Shown piece after piece: positions 22,747-33,877 of a DNA stretch of 64,000 nt; position 1 is the first letter of the stretch, and the number at the start of each line of letters is the position of its first letter. The position numbers and the translations under genes are program-made. This DNA comes from Macrothele yani (Eukaryota; Arthropoda; Arachnida; Araneae; Macrothelidae): contig CM077011.1 of assembly GCA_039090855.1 (NCBI GenBank), forward strand, positions 20,027,001-20,091,000, in the 5' to 3' direction. Under the pieces are notes generated by a model, which was not told the DNA's origin, made no database searches, and was given only the letters and a program-made list of their open reading frames with translations.

Positions 22747-24175
22747 CACTGATGGAAAACAAAATCCCGACACCAAGAAGGTGTTGTGTTAGATAAACGA
22801 CAGTTGGTAGGCGGTGAGAGTACATCTTTAAGATTACGTCTATGCATATTTCGTACTCGGCGCATGCGTGTGGCGCTAGTAGTGCCTCTCAGAAGATGCA
22901 AAGCAGGTTTGCTGTAAATACGCGCTGTAACGTTCGTGAGCGTTAGTTATCGTTGAGACTCAACGTAGTGTGTTGATGTTAGTCAATAATGCTTTTAAGA
23001 AGACGAAGAAGCAATTATCAACAGCTCACGGAGTTTGAACGAGGTCGTGTATTAAAGCTACGAGAAGGTGGATTTTCTTTCCACAATATTGCAGAACGAC
23101 TTGGTAGGAATGTAGCCACTGTGCATGATTGTAGGCAGCGGTGGTCAAGGGAAGGTACTGCCTCAAGAAGACCGGTTTTCGGCCGGCCACGTGGCAGTAC
23201 TGAGAGGGAAGACCGCCGTGTACGGCGCATGGCCGCGGCGCATCGTACTGCGTCTGCGGCAGCAATTCGAGCTGCAGTTGCCACTACAGTGACACAACGA
23301 ACTGTTACAAATCGGTTACTTGAAGGACAGCTCCGAGCCAGACGCCCTGTAGCGTGCATTCCACTTACTCCAAACCACTGCCGTTTGCGACGTCAGTGGT
23401 GTCAAGCTAGAGCTCATTGGAGGACGGAGTGGAGATCTGTTGTGTTTTCTGATGATAGCCGGTTCTGCCTGGGCGCCAGTGATGGCCGTGTGTTGGTTAG
23501 AAGGAGGCCAGGTGAGCGCCTGCAACCAACCTGTCTGCGGCCGAGACACACTGGACCTACACCTGGAGTTATAAACTGGGGAGCAATTTCCTATGACAGC
23601 AGGAGCACTCTCGTGGTTATCCCACGCACCCTGACGGCACAGTTGTACGTCGGTCTGGTGATTCAACCTGTTGTGCTGCCATTCATGAACAGCATTCCAG
23701 GGGGTGTTTTCCAACAGGATAACACTCGCCCGCATACCGCTGTTGTAACCCAACATGCTCTGCAGAGTGTCGACATGTTGCCGTGGCCTGCTAGATCACC
23801 AGATCGTTCACCAATCGAGCACGTATGAGACATCATTGGACGACAACTCCAGCGTCACCCACAACCAGCATTAACACCATCCCTGTATTGACCGACCAAG
23901 TGCAACAGGCATGGAACTCCATCGCACAAACGGACATCCAGCACCTGTACGACACAATACATGAACGTTTGCGTGCTTGCATTCAACATTCTGGCGGTTA
24001 CAGTGGTTATTAATGTACCAGAATTTCACATTTAAAATGGCTCTTCTCGCGCTTACAATAAGCTGTGATCTTGAAACCTTAATCGATTAAATATGTTACC
24101 TATACAAATGTATTGCCGCCATTTCATTCCTCTACAACTATTTTTTCGTGGTGTTGGGATTTTTTTCCGTCAGTG
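22747..24175 (+). mobile_element. Tc1-like element, 1429 bp, nearly complete
   Basis: Ends CACTGATGGAAAACAAAATC (left) and the matching inverted end (right, …TTTTTTCCGTCAGTG), with inner CGACACCA/TGGTGTTGG, and TA at 22745-22746 and 24176-24177. Same family as 8062-9271. Confidence 0.9.
22989..24013 (+). pseudogene. Tc1 transposase with one stop and one frameshift
   Basis: The frame opens at MLLRRRRSNYQQLTEFERGR and runs 279 codons. It has helix-turn-helix (LREGGFSFHNIAERLGRN), a GRP-type linker (FGRPRGSTEREDRR), SVVFSDDSRFCLGASD (first Asp), GVFQQDNTRPHTAVVTQHAL (second Asp) and WPARSPDRSPIEHV (SPD). The stop at 23826 replaces the invariant Trp of HVWD (TGG to TGA). After a further frame change the tail continues to 24013 (VLTDQVQQAWNSIAQTDIQHLY). 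This is a recently active copy by its low damage. Confidence 0.88.
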
Positions 24176-24179
24176 TACA

Positions 24180-24504
24180 TCAGTATAGCGCGGATCAGCG
24201 GAAAGTTCCAATTTGTCATCCCTCCCAAGGATTCTGGAGCAAAACAGAACCAATTCTTTCAGATTCCAGAAATCACTATTATTTAAGGTAGTAACTCCCT
24301 TACCTTATTTATTATAGACTTATAAAATTACCAGATAATCATTTGCGTTTAGAATAAGTGAAATGAACAAACTGTTTCCAATATTTGAAATCACGAGATC
24401 TTTCGTTTTTTCACTGTTATTAATACGTATTTAATACATCTACAGACATCCCAAAAGCTTTATTTAAGCCAGTGTGGATCTTAATTTATTCATTGTTTTA
24501 TATT
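24180..24504. other. AT-rich spacer
   Basis: Nothing recognised between two Tc1-like elements. Confidence 0.4.
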
Positions 24505-24505
24505 A

Positions 24506-26062
24506 CACTGGCGTGCAAAAATTGAGGACTAGACGGTTTTTCGAATGTAACGTCGTGCAGAAGTGCTCCACATCGACTCAAATCATACCATAAGATCTCC
24601 AAAATGTAAGAATATGGGACAAGTGAGCAAAACCATCCAAACAAAGAATCCAAAGGATACAAAGGCACTTTATTGAAAAGGTTGCTTCGAGCACAACTGG
24701 ACAGAAGACAGAAACGTCCATGTGACAGGCGGCTGCCAAGAAAAATCCAGTCTTTAGTAGGGGATTTGATCACCCCTGACTGTGTTGCAGGAAGGATTTA
24801 CAACGTCTGTCCATGCTGAGGACGAGGTTGTCAAGGAGCTGTTGAGGCATTGCGGCCCATTCCTCTTGTAGCGCCAATCGCAGCTGCCAAATCGTTGCTG
24901 GCGGCTGGTGACGTGCTGCCAAGCGTCTCCCGAGAAGGTCCCACACGTGTTCGATTGGATTTAGGTCCGGGGACCTTGCGGACCATTCAATGCGTTGAAT
25001 ATTTTCACTCTCCAACAGCTCTGCGACAGCCACTGTACGATGAGGTGTATCGTTGTCGTCCATGAAGAGGAACTCAGGACCCACAGCACCTCTAAACAGA
25101 CGCACGTGAGGCAGGAGAACCTCGGTACAATAGCGAACAACAGTGAGTAAATCTCCTTGGAAGATGTGGTGGTCAGTACGGCTACCAAGCATGATGCTGC
25201 CCCAAACGAGAACTCCGCCACCTCCAAACCGGTCCCTTTCGATGATGTTGGAGGTGTGATTGCGTGTACATTGCTCTGTCCGGATGTGTATTATACGCCC
25301 AGAATCACTCGTCTGACTAAATTTGCTCTCATCCGTAAAGAGAACTCTACCCCATTGCTGATGTGTCCAGTTCTTGTGTTCCTGTCACCACAGAAACCGC
25401 CGTCTCCGATGAGCAGGCATTAATGACACACACCGTACTGGTCGTCGTGCTAATAGACCACCTTTATGCAGCCTCCTGGCCACGGTCAAACGCGATAACG
25501 GACGTCCAGTTGTCTGTTGCATGTGTCTTGTGATTTCTCCCGCTGTCTGCCGTCTGTCTCTTCTCGCCTGTAAGACAATATGCCGGTCGTCCGCCGCCGT
25601 GGTTGCTCGTGGACGAACACTGCTAAACTCTCGTCGGACAGCTGTTCCTGTCGTTTGAAATGCTCGCCAATTTCGTGAAACGATGCTGTGAGCGATACCG
25701 AACTCCTCTGCCACACTAGTCCCACTTCGACTTTCTTCCAACTTCCCAATCACGTGACGTCGGGTAAAGTCATCCAGATGTCGTCTACTGGATTTTCTGT
25801 TGGCCATATCACACAGTGGCAGCAAGTCGACGTTGAAACCGATGTACACCGTGCAATAACTATCACCAAACTGCTAAGCGTAAACCGCCCTTGTGCTTTA
25901 TACCATTCCGACATCCCCCCCCCTTACGTCATGATGTATATGCGCATGCCCTACCGTACCGGACCCTAGTCTGTCTCCTGAGTGGTCTTTCGGCCTGTTC
26001 TACCTGCTTTTTCCGCTGTTATGCTAATTTCTCCCCTTCGTCCTTAATTTTGCACACCAGTG
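24506..26062 (-). mobile_element. Tc1-like element, 1557 bp, TA-flanked
   Basis: Inverted ends begin CACTGGCGTGCAAAAATTGA at the left, and the right end reads TTTTGCACACCAGTG; TA lies at 24504-24505 and 26063-26064. Slightly longer than the other Tc1-like elements here. Confidence 0.9.
24770..25849 (-). pseudogene. Tc1-family transposase, single main frameshift
   Basis: 25849-25385 encodes the N-terminal half (MANRKSSRRHLDDFTRRHVI from ~25807, then helix-turn-helix and QTAGEITRHMQQTTGRPLSR). 25192-24770 encodes the C-terminal half (LFMDDNDTPHRTVAVAELLE with the second Asp, and WSARSPDLNPIEHVWDLLGR with SPD, ending …FLQHSQG). The first catalytic part (VLFTDESKFSQ) lies between in another frame. 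All three catalytic motifs are intact, so damage is light. Confidence 0.85.
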
Positions 26063-26590
26063 TACAAAAGGAAGTAAAGGAAGTGAATTTATACGCCATG
26101 TAATAGGTGACTCAAAAGTTTTGCCCATTTTGAACACGTAATAACTCGCGGAGTTTTGAGAATAGGGCAACGCGTTTCGCGTAGAAATGGTCAGAATGAC
26201 ATCGGGTTTTTTATGAAATCACATAAATTTTTACTCATTTTACTTACATTTTTCATCCTCATATGGCGCCATAGGCGAACAGGTCAGGGATAGGTGGTAT
26301 AAAAGCAGCAGCTGGGAGGCAACCACAAGTCACATCCTAGTGGCCAACGTTCGTGACTGCCGCGGAAAGGACCTCAATTTCGCTCCCAGGCAGGTACGAA
26401 CGCTCGATACACTAAATATCCGCCGTGCGTCGAATGGGCACGTTAAGCCGTTGGACTCCGGGTACTGGCCCCCGGTAATAAATAAGGGCGTCTTCCTTCC
26501 CTTTCTACTCCGCTTCCGTGTCACTTTCCTATCGTGCACTCTAGCCCAAATCTCCTAGCTTCCTATTTCTAAGGGTTGTTTAAGACCTGG

Positions 26591-29208
26591 TTGGTTGGTT
26601 GGTTATTAGATTTTATTGGCGCAAGGGCCATGGTTGGCCAAAGAGCGCCAGACACAAGACAAACAGACAAAATTAAAAAACGGGGCATAAATCGCAAAAT
26701 CTGGCTGACCAAGTAAAACCGAACCATGAGTACGAAGGAAGGGCCAAAAAGACAATGAAACAAACAGTATGAAAAACATGGTACAATGGTGAGAAACAAG
26801 CCGATTAAGTAAAACTGAGGAATGAGAATGATAAAACACATTACGAAATCGAACACAACTACACATAGGATGAGTCACCAGGAGAGGGCCGAACTGTCAC
26901 TCTCCTCCCCCACACACTCCAATGCAATGCTGGCCGAGGGCGGGGACGAACTGTCACTATCCTCCCCCTCATGTTCCTCTGCAATGTTGGTTGAGGCTGG
27001 GGACGAACTGTCACTCTCCTCCCCCCGATGTTCCTCTATAAAGTTGGTTGAGGGTGGGGACCTCGCTGAGTCCGAGACAGTTGCAATGTTGGTCAGGTGG
27101 ACCGCGACAGTTGGATGGACACTGCACACCTTTGCGGATTGAGGGCCGGGTCTTCCGCACGTGCAGGCTTTCTGCTGGGAACTGGAAGAGTCGGTCGTCT
27201 TCAAAAGAGAAGGCGCAGACTCAGATATTCGAAAAAGCTGGAGCTCGGGGAAATCCACCTATGTCGCTTGTTCAGCTGTAGATCGCTTGGCAAGTGCGGC
27301 GAGAGCTACAGGGCGCGGAACAAAGGGCTGCACGGGTTGCGGCAGAGACTGAACTACTGCGGCAAAAGTACGCTGTCGGTTGTTGGGAATACCCAACTTG
27401 ACCTTGGCAGCAGGGTACGAGAGGCCTTCCAGGGTCTTGAGGCGCTGAATCGCCATCTCGTCCTTCCATTTCATACAGTTGCGGGAGTAAGCTGCATGGG
27501 CCTCACCGCAGTTAACACAGCATGCCGCAGAAGTGCAACCTTCCCCGTCATGTGCACTGGAGCCACAATTTGCGCAACGAGCAGAACTCTTACAGAAACG
27601 TTGGGAATGCCCGTACCTCTGGCACCTGAAACAGCGCAGAGGACTGGGAATGTACGGGCGAACTCCACAGACCAAGTAGCCAGCCTTGATTTCGGTCGGA
27701 ACTTTCGGGGAGTTAAAAGTCAAGATTACATTTTTAGACTTAATCAAGGAACCATCGCGCCGGAACATCATACGACGTGCAGCAATAACACCTTGATCAG
27801 CAAGTTCAGTCACCAATTCGTCTTCACTGCATGGCAGGAGATCAAACTCCGAAATAACACCCCGAGAGGTGTTAAGAAACGGGTGAGGTGTCACTTTTAC
27901 AGGAATGCCTTGAAGACTAGTGAGGTGCAGAAAAGTGTTACTCTGAGAAACACTGCAAGTTTGGACAAGCAGGTCCCCAGAGCGAAGCTTCCTCACAGAC
28001 TTCAAGGGGCCAACCGCAGCGTCCAAAGCTTTAGAAATGAAAAAGGGAGATCTGGTGGACAGTCTCTCATTCGGATCGATGGATTCTACAAGTAAGTGTG
28101 TAGCATGCGTAGTCACAGCAATCGAGGGGAGACGACGCTTCGGAGCGACTGGTACAGCTGCCGAAGACGAGGTTCCGCATTCTTGGTCCAGGTCAAGGTC
28201 TAAAGACCGTTTAAGGGTATGAGACTTGGTAGGTTGAGAAGACGAAGGAGAGTCGTTGTCAACTATCATTTTCTCAGATGACTTAAATTTGGAGTTTTTG
28301 TTCTTGTTTTTACCCATGGAAAAAAGGAGAAAGATTCGTCTGCAGACTACTCCACCCACCACCGAGCCCTACAAGGGAGAACTGGAGGTCTGCAAGCCAA
28401 GAAAATGACGCTGGAAACAGTTCTGGAGCTTATACGTTGCAGATATAGTCCGTTGGCTGTGATCACACGCACTCGGCGGACACTTCGGCCTCCGGGTACC
28501 GTCATGCCAACGCCTTTGGCATGATCCCACAGCCTCCGGGCTTACCCTGCCGTGCCATACGACAAAAAAGCCGCTAAAGCCCTGTACACAACTTGGTACA
28601 TGACTTCTGACTAGAGGTGGGTTAGTCTCTAGCCTCCCGTTTACAGCGAAGCCGGGGTCGATGAGGAGTGTTGGTACACAGGAGGCACTTATCCGGTCTC
28701 CTGCGACCTCAGCCGCCAGACATCTTATTTCCGCCTCACGGGTCTCCGCACGCGGCAAACATGCAGGTAGGTCTAGCACCCAAACCAGCTAAAAGGAAAA
28801 AAAGAAATCCAAAGAAGACAAATCCTGGAAGGGAACCTAAACGGAATCTCAGCAACCTACGAACTGAGCGGTTAATATAATACAGTTAGTGGTGGAGGGT
28901 AACAAAACCACAAGACCGGGGTGTTAGTACATAACGTGGTAGAGATTAGGTAGAGAATACAACACGGGCAACTAGCCAGTGGAGAAAATAAATAAAAACG
29001 AAAAAGCGAGACACAAGACCAGCTCGGGATCGTAGGGCCGCGACTCCCCAACAGCTGGATGAACAGCCGTCCCTGCAAACTCCAATAGCACCGAAATAAA
29101 AAAACAAGTGGTGGCATGACATCAGATGTTGACCAGTCACAAGGTCAGCTCGGGCCGTGGGGGCGCCGCTCCCCAAATAACTGGAAAACCAGTTATCCCC
29201 GTGCGGGG
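26591..29208 (-). mobile_element. LINE copy with ORF1 but no ORF2
   Basis: The minus strand runs from a 5' leader (29208-28320), through ORF1 (28317-26875), directly into a 3' UTR (26874-26591) that ends GCGCCAATAAAATCTAATAA and an AACC repeat tail. The 8-bp target duplication AGACCTGG flanks it (26583-26590, 29209-29216), so both ends are original and this is one insertion event. No endonuclease or reverse transcriptase is encoded. The ORF1 type is that of Jockey/I-like LINEs. Confidence 0.8.
26875..28317 (-). pseudogene. LINE ORF1 nucleic-acid-binding protein, one stop
   Basis: Likely start MGKNKNKNSKFK at 28317; an upstream in-frame ATG at 28362 is less likely. A basic, Ser-rich N-terminus is followed by an RRM-like middle and three CCHC-type zinc knuckles (CFRCQRYGHSQRFC, CANCGSSAHDGEGC, CCVNCGEAHAAYSRNC). 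At 27259 a TAG interrupts the frame, which otherwise continues to 26875. The acidic C-terminus has three ~21-residue repeats (EEH.GE.SDSSSP.S). ORF1 proteins bind the element RNA. Total about 480 codons. Confidence 0.8.
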
Positions 29209-29276
29209 AGACCTGGGGTCAGGCACTGCCTTCCTAAAATCATATACATATGATCATTTGATCAACCACAAGTCAC

Positions 29277-29598
29277 GGGCCGCGGGTGGTCTAGTGGGCA
29301 ACGTTTGAGGCTGCCACGGAAAGGACCTCAGGTTCGATCCCAGGCGGGTACGAGCGCTCGATCCACTAATTATCTGCCGTGCGTCGGATGGGCACGTTAA
29401 GCCGTCGGACCCCGGGTACTTGACCCCGGTAATAACAAGGGCGTCTTCCTCCCCTTTCTACTTCGCTTCCTTGTCACATTCCTATCGGGCACTCTAGCTC
29501 AGATCTCCAAGCTTCCTATTTCTAAGGGTTGTTTAAGACCTAGTGTCAGACACTGCCTTCCTAAAATCCTCTACATATGGTCATATGATCATGATCAT
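29277..29598 (+). mobile_element. SINE2 copy b, complete
   Basis: The head GGGCCGCGGGTGGTCTAGTG has an A-box-like start, with a B box GGTTCGATCCC at 29331-29341. A body of about 200 bp follows, ending in a short ATCAT-rich tail. Flanked by CAACCACAAGTCAC at 29263-29276 and 29599-29612. It shares the left duplication with copy a. Confidence 0.85.
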
Positions 29599-29629
29599 CA
29601 ACCACAAGTCACAGCGGTCCGTGTCAGTA

Positions 29630-30065
29630 TGTTGTCATTACCGGACAAAGCGCTCTTCATGAAATTGTTCTATTGCATCGCCGAATGTGCGAGTGCTGCG
29701 GTGAGAGCCAACTGGTTCCTGAAAGGTGATCGGAGTGGGAAGGGACCGATGGAAAGTGCGGCGAATGGTGTCATCTTTCAGCATGGCCAATGAACTGCGG
29801 CGTGTGCTGAGCTGACACTTTCCGAAGGCCTGGCCTCCTCGGTCACCAGACCTGACACCCTGCGATTTCTTGTTCTGGGACTACCTAAAATTGCAAGTGT
29901 ACAGATGCCGCCACACTTCATTGGCCATGCTGAAAGATGCCATTCGACACCATGTGGCAGCTATACCACCGGGCATACTCTTTAATGCTATCCGTGGTGT
30001 TTTCTCTCGTCTGCAGGCAGTGCTGGAACAGGACGGTCATCACATTGCACACCTGTTACAATAAG
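29630..30065 (+). pseudogene. DUF4817-type mariner transposase, internally deleted
   Basis: The N-terminal fragment (29625-29745) reads LPDKALFMKLFYCIAECAS, the DUF4817-like helix-turn-helix of one mariner branch. It is joined after a deletion to the C-terminal catalytic end near 29840-30063: PPRSPDLTPCDFFLWDYLKL and VLEQDGHHIAHLLQ. The first two catalytic Asp regions are missing. Confidence 0.75.
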
Positions 30066-30285
30066 GTGTCTATTTTTCTCGACACTTCCAACCTGTGGTT
30101 GCTGCGCCATCTGGCGATGAAAAATGTAAGTAAAATGAGTAAAGATTTATGTGATTTCATAAAAAACCGATGTCATTCTGATTATTTCTACGCAAACCGC
30201 GCTGCCCTACTCTCAAAACTCCGCGGGTTATTACGTTTTGAAAATGTGCAAGACTTTTGGATCACCCGGTATATTGGTGGATATA

Positions 30286-31374
30286 CACTAGGTTGAAAAA
30301 GGTCACCACACACAACTTCAAAAGAAAATGAACGGATTCGCTGCGTTGTTAAGATGCGCGGTACAGCTGCAAACGGTATAAAAACAAGCCTGCAAGCTGA
30401 CAGCGATCACATCGCACTGTGAGGTTGAGTAAAAAATGTCGCGGCGGGAGAAAACTGACTTTCAGAAAGGAAAGATTGTTGGGTGTTATATTAGTGGGTT
30501 GTCCATAAGAGAAACAGAGTGGCATTTAAACATTCCCAAGTCAACTGTTTTGGATGTACGGAATAAGTTTAAGAAACATGGCGTGCTTGAAGCAGCAAAA
30601 CGTACCGGCACACTAAAAAAATCCACTGATAGAGGACGTCGAAGCCTCAGGAGAATCGTTACAGCTACTCGACGGAGTACTGCACAATATCTCAGTGTAC
30701 AGGTGAGTAAAAATGCTGGAGCCTCGGTATGTACACGTACCATTCGCAGAGAACTTCATTCCATGGGTTACCGTGGCCGTGCGGCTGCTCATAACACTTT
30801 CATATCCACTCGGAACGCTACTCGCCGTTTAGCATGGTGTAAAGAACATTTATCATGGACCGTAGATCAATAGAAACGGGATGAAGGACTGATGGATCCA
30901 GATACACGATCCATCAATCTGATGGCCGTGTGTGGGTATGGCGACAACTGTGGGAATGCTATTTATCATAGTGTACTTTTCCTACGGTCACCTTTCGAGC
31001 TGGCAGTGTACTCGTGTGGGGTTATTTTTCGTGGTATGGTCCAGGCACAATGGTTATCGTGGACACCCTTGCTAACCAGCATGCCTACTTCGATATTCTG
31101 GGCAATTACGCCCTACCAACACTGTGGAAATACCATGGAACCGATCCTTGTTGGTACCAACAGGATAATGCACCGAGCCATAAAGCAAGGATTGTTACGG
31201 CGTTCACAATAATTCCGTATCGCGTAAGAAGTTCGGAACCAAGGCCTACTACTAAGCAGCAGTTAGAGGCAGCGGATGCATTAAGGCCAAAGGTGAACCG
31301 ACACTGTACTAATGTATGTCAATAAATGCTATTATGTGTTTCTCTCCTAGGTGTCCGGTGAGTTTTGTCAATAT
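30286..31374 (+). mobile_element. Tc1-like element, about 1.09 kb
   Basis: The left end follows TA at 30284-30285 (CACTAGGTTGAAAAAGGTC). The right end near 31374 is its diverged complement; about 16 of 21 inner bases match. It begins only 14 bp after the previous element. Confidence 0.7.
30436..31320 (+). pseudogene. Tc1-like transposase (broken)
   Basis: MSRREKTDFQKGKIVGCYIS opens a 145-codon frame with helix-turn-helix (LSIRETEWHLNIPKSTVLDV) and RRSLRRIVTATRRSTAQYLS, then MGYRGRAAAHN. A stop replaces the residue after LSWTVDQ. The first catalytic Asp region is badly damaged, while 31014-31210 still shows the WYQQDNAPSHKARIVT motif with the second Asp. The third acid region is missing. Confidence 0.82.
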
Positions 31375-31379
31375 ATTGC

Positions 31380-32085
31380 ATATCGACAGTTGTGTTGTGT
31401 GAATGATTGCACTTCCGAACCAGTCACGTAAGAACAAAGAGCAAAACGACTCTGCGTATATAAGTTTTGTCATCTTCACCTGAGCATGTGAACCATTGCA
31501 TCGCCGTGATCTCGTTGGCGAGATCACATATACAGAATGAGAGTTCCAGGACGACGTCACCCGGTAAAGGTATTACGTCTTACTATGACGTAGATACCTT
31601 TACCTAGGGCTTTATCATATGATTAAGTGCGGCTTGTTGGTCCTTGCTTCTCATCGGGGCGGAAGCGTATCGGAATGCAGTAGCTGCCGGTCGAGTGTGG
31701 GGATACTGGTTGGAGAAATTTTGCATGCTTCGTTGTAGTTGGACTAGTCTCCGTAGGGGAAGTCCGAAAGACTCTTTCGCTGCATTAGATGGCCCGTAGT
31801 AGCAGACCCACAATCCACAGCGGAAGACGTTCGACGAGGTGAACATCCAGCTATAAACATCATCGTATAGACAGGGACACCGAAGTTGTCTCAGCCAATC
31901 TGTGTATCCCTGCAGCATCACTGCATTCTTCTCAACTATTGCTACGACTACCACTCACCCCATATCATCGTCACTCATGATAGCAGCAGTGCCAAACCAG
32001 ACATTTCTGGGGGAAGGAATGGCATCATGTTGTATCCCGTAAGGAGTCTCCCTTCTGCGACTCAATCATGGGGCAGATCGTGCTG
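31380..32085 (+). other. possible Tc1 5' region, degraded
   Basis: 31376-31440 resembles 15015-15105 (CGAACCAGTCACGT and GACAGT blocks). An MRVPGRR start at 31538 looks like the N-terminus of some Tc1 transposases. A hairpin (GGTAAAGGTA…TACCTTTACC) lies at about 31562-31605. The rest is not recognised. Weak. Confidence 0.3.
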
Positions 32086-32086
32086 T

Positions 32087-32309
32087 GGTGCCACACCGGT
32101 GGTGCAGTGGTCTAAGCGATGGCCTCTGATCATTCGTCCGAAAGGGGTCCGGGTTCGAATCCCGGTGAGGCATGGATGTTGTGTTTGTCTTACGGCACTG
32201 GCTCTCTCCCTTCCCTGGAACCAGTGACACTAAATTAGGGACGGGCGACTGCTTATAGCCCATTGAGTTGCTCACGGTGGTCGTTAAAACTTCAATCAAA
32301 AAAAAAAAA
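32087..32309 (+). mobile_element. SINE1 copy
   Basis: Head ACCGGTGGTGCAGTGGTCTA with B box GGTTCGAATCC (32151-32161), a body with TGGAACCAGTGACACTAAAT, and a poly(A) tail. Short matching flanks CGTGCTG suggest a target duplication. Confidence 0.88.
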
Positions 32310-33137
32310 CACGTGCTGCCATCTGTGAGCGACAAAAGGTCCCAAAGGCTGGTGTCGTGGTGGGTAGGTATCAGTTTTAACAGCCTTTCACAGCTGCTAC
32401 GGACAGAGAGTAAAATGACAGTACGATGGTACGCCGATGAGTTGTTGAAGCCCGTTTAGTTGCAGCATTTCCGTGGTGTGCTTGGTGCAAAGTTTCAACA
32501 AAGCACTTACTCCTTCTCTCCCGAGTAGTGTCAAAATCTTTAGACACTGTCTATAATGTGTCTAGGTGCTTCGCAGTTCAGTGAAGTCTCGAGACTTCTT
32601 TCTCGGCAGGAGATAACGTGAGAGACGTCGTTGGCATATGACAACGCACAGCCCCACCTCCTCGCCATATAGATAATTGGGGAGGCCGGTCAACGACTCG
32701 CGGTCAGCGGGTACCTCAAGACACACTTTGTTGCCGAATGTATAGTCTCGCATGATGATCATAGGACCTACAGTGTCAGGCTACCTCATACAGTTTCCTT
32801 TCCTATCACTTTCATGTAATGCTTCAGAAATGAATACGTTTCTTTTCCACCCACAGTACTTGTCTATATGTGTAGAAGTTAGATCTCATTCCGTGCATAC
32901 TTTCATGGTGTGGCATTTTCTTCGTCGACGAGGATGAATATAGGAATCAAACAACTTGTTTAACCCTTCAAGCGGCAAATTAACCTGAACCAAACGGTGT
33001 CTAATTTTTTCTGCGCTCTTCTAGTAGAAATGTTCATGTAGCTGCCGAGTTTATAACGGAAAAAATGTCATGAACGAGAAGGGAGTAGTTAGTCCTAACA
33101 CAACCATATGTTACTGGGCAGAAACAAGTGACCTAAA
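32310..33137. other. spacer, nothing recognised
   Basis: No gene or repeat family was identified. Confidence 0.4.
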
Positions 33138-33141
33138 CATC

Positions 33142-33874
33142 TATGACGTAGAAGTCTTTTCGTACTTCTACGTTATTTTAAAAAACATAACCATAAGATG
33201 AACCTAAATTAAACCTTAACGGCCAGACGAAACATGTAAACAACAGAATTCAAACTTACGGAAAAGATGATGTATTCAAGGATGTAGCCAACACATCGTA
33301 ACATAGCATAGCAGCCGCCCCGGTGGCGCAGTGGTCTAAGGCGCTGGCTTCCGATCATTCGTCCGTAAGGGGTCTGGGTTCGAATCCCGGTCAGGCATGG
33401 ATGTTGTGTTTGTCTTACGGCACTGGCTCTCTCCCTTCCCTGGAACCAGTGACCCTAAATTAGGGACGGGCGACTGCTTATAGCCCATTGAGTTGCTCAC
33501 GGTGGTCGTTAAACCTCCAATAAAAAACAAACAAAAAAACATAGCATAGCATAGCATATTGCATTAAACTCTCCGCACACCAGACAGCTCTTACCACAAC
33601 GCTCTACAACATAACGCTCAACTTGCAACACTTCTTCAAGCAACGCTCGCTTTAACAACGATCGCCAAGCAACAGTTTAGTCATCGTTTTTATTTCTCGT
33701 TCTTATCTTATCTCAGGCATACGTCACGTTCATTCAACCTCAATTATGTTGCCAACAGTATTCGTTTGAGAGAAAAGATATTACGTTAAGAGTGAAGTAC
33801 AACTGAGAATAAACTCAAGATTTACATAAGGAAAAAAACTAAAAAAGGAAAGTTAATTTAGAATATACGTCACA
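33142..33874 (-). repeat. solo LTR, copy B, split by a SINE
   Basis: On the minus strand it starts TGTGACGTATATTC and ends …CGTCATA. The 4-bp target duplication CATC is at 33138-33141 and 33875-33878. A SINE1 with its own 13-bp duplication is inserted at 33314. Without it the LTR is about 495 bp. A short hairpin (ACGTAGAAGT…ACTTCTACGT) lies in its last 40 bp. Confidence 0.75.
33314..33538 (+). mobile_element. SINE1, best-preserved copy
   Basis: 225 bp. The tRNA-like head (GCCGCCCCGGTGGCGCAGTG, then A box GGTCTAAGGCG and B box GGTTCGAATCC) resembles Leu or Ser tRNAs. The body ends TGCTCACGGTGGTCGTTAAA and an A-rich tail. The 13-bp duplication ACATAGCATAGCA flanks it (33301-33313, 33539-33551). 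SINEs are copied by LINE enzymes. Confidence 0.92.
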
Positions 33875-33877
33875 CAT

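Larger units (their letters stand above)
26334..29262 (+). mobile_element. SINE2 copy a, split by a LINE
   Basis: 26334-26590 plus 29209-29262 form one SINE2, flanked by the 14-bp target duplication CAACCACAAGTCAC (26320-26333 and 29263-29276). The head is tRNA-like but worn (compare copy b). The LINE at 26591-29208 sits inside with its own 8-bp duplication AGACCTGG. Confidence 0.8.
26103..30269 (+). mobile_element. DUF4817-type mariner-like element, interrupted
   Basis: Inverted ends of about 175 bp: the left (26103-26280) and the complement of the right (30095-30269) share GGTGA..CAAAAGT.TTGC, AACGTAATAAC.CGCGGAGTT and the GAAATCACATAAAT block. TA lies at 26101-26102 and 30270-30271. The element proper is 26103-26333 plus 29599-30269, about 900 bp; everything between is later SINE and LINE insertion. 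The transposase is internally deleted. Confidence 0.8.

Noticed and set aside
27097..28095. Plus-strand 332-codon frame
   Set aside because: It is the antisense shadow of the LINE ORF1, whose minus-strand reading has three zinc knuckles.
31604..31954. Minus-strand 116-codon frame
   Set aside because: No family resemblance, no splice or start context, and it overlaps what may be a degraded Tc1 on the other strand.
33314..33400. tRNA-Leu or tRNA-Ser gene
   Set aside because: The tRNA-like head is followed by the constant SINE body and A tail and occurs at many loci, so it is a SINE head.
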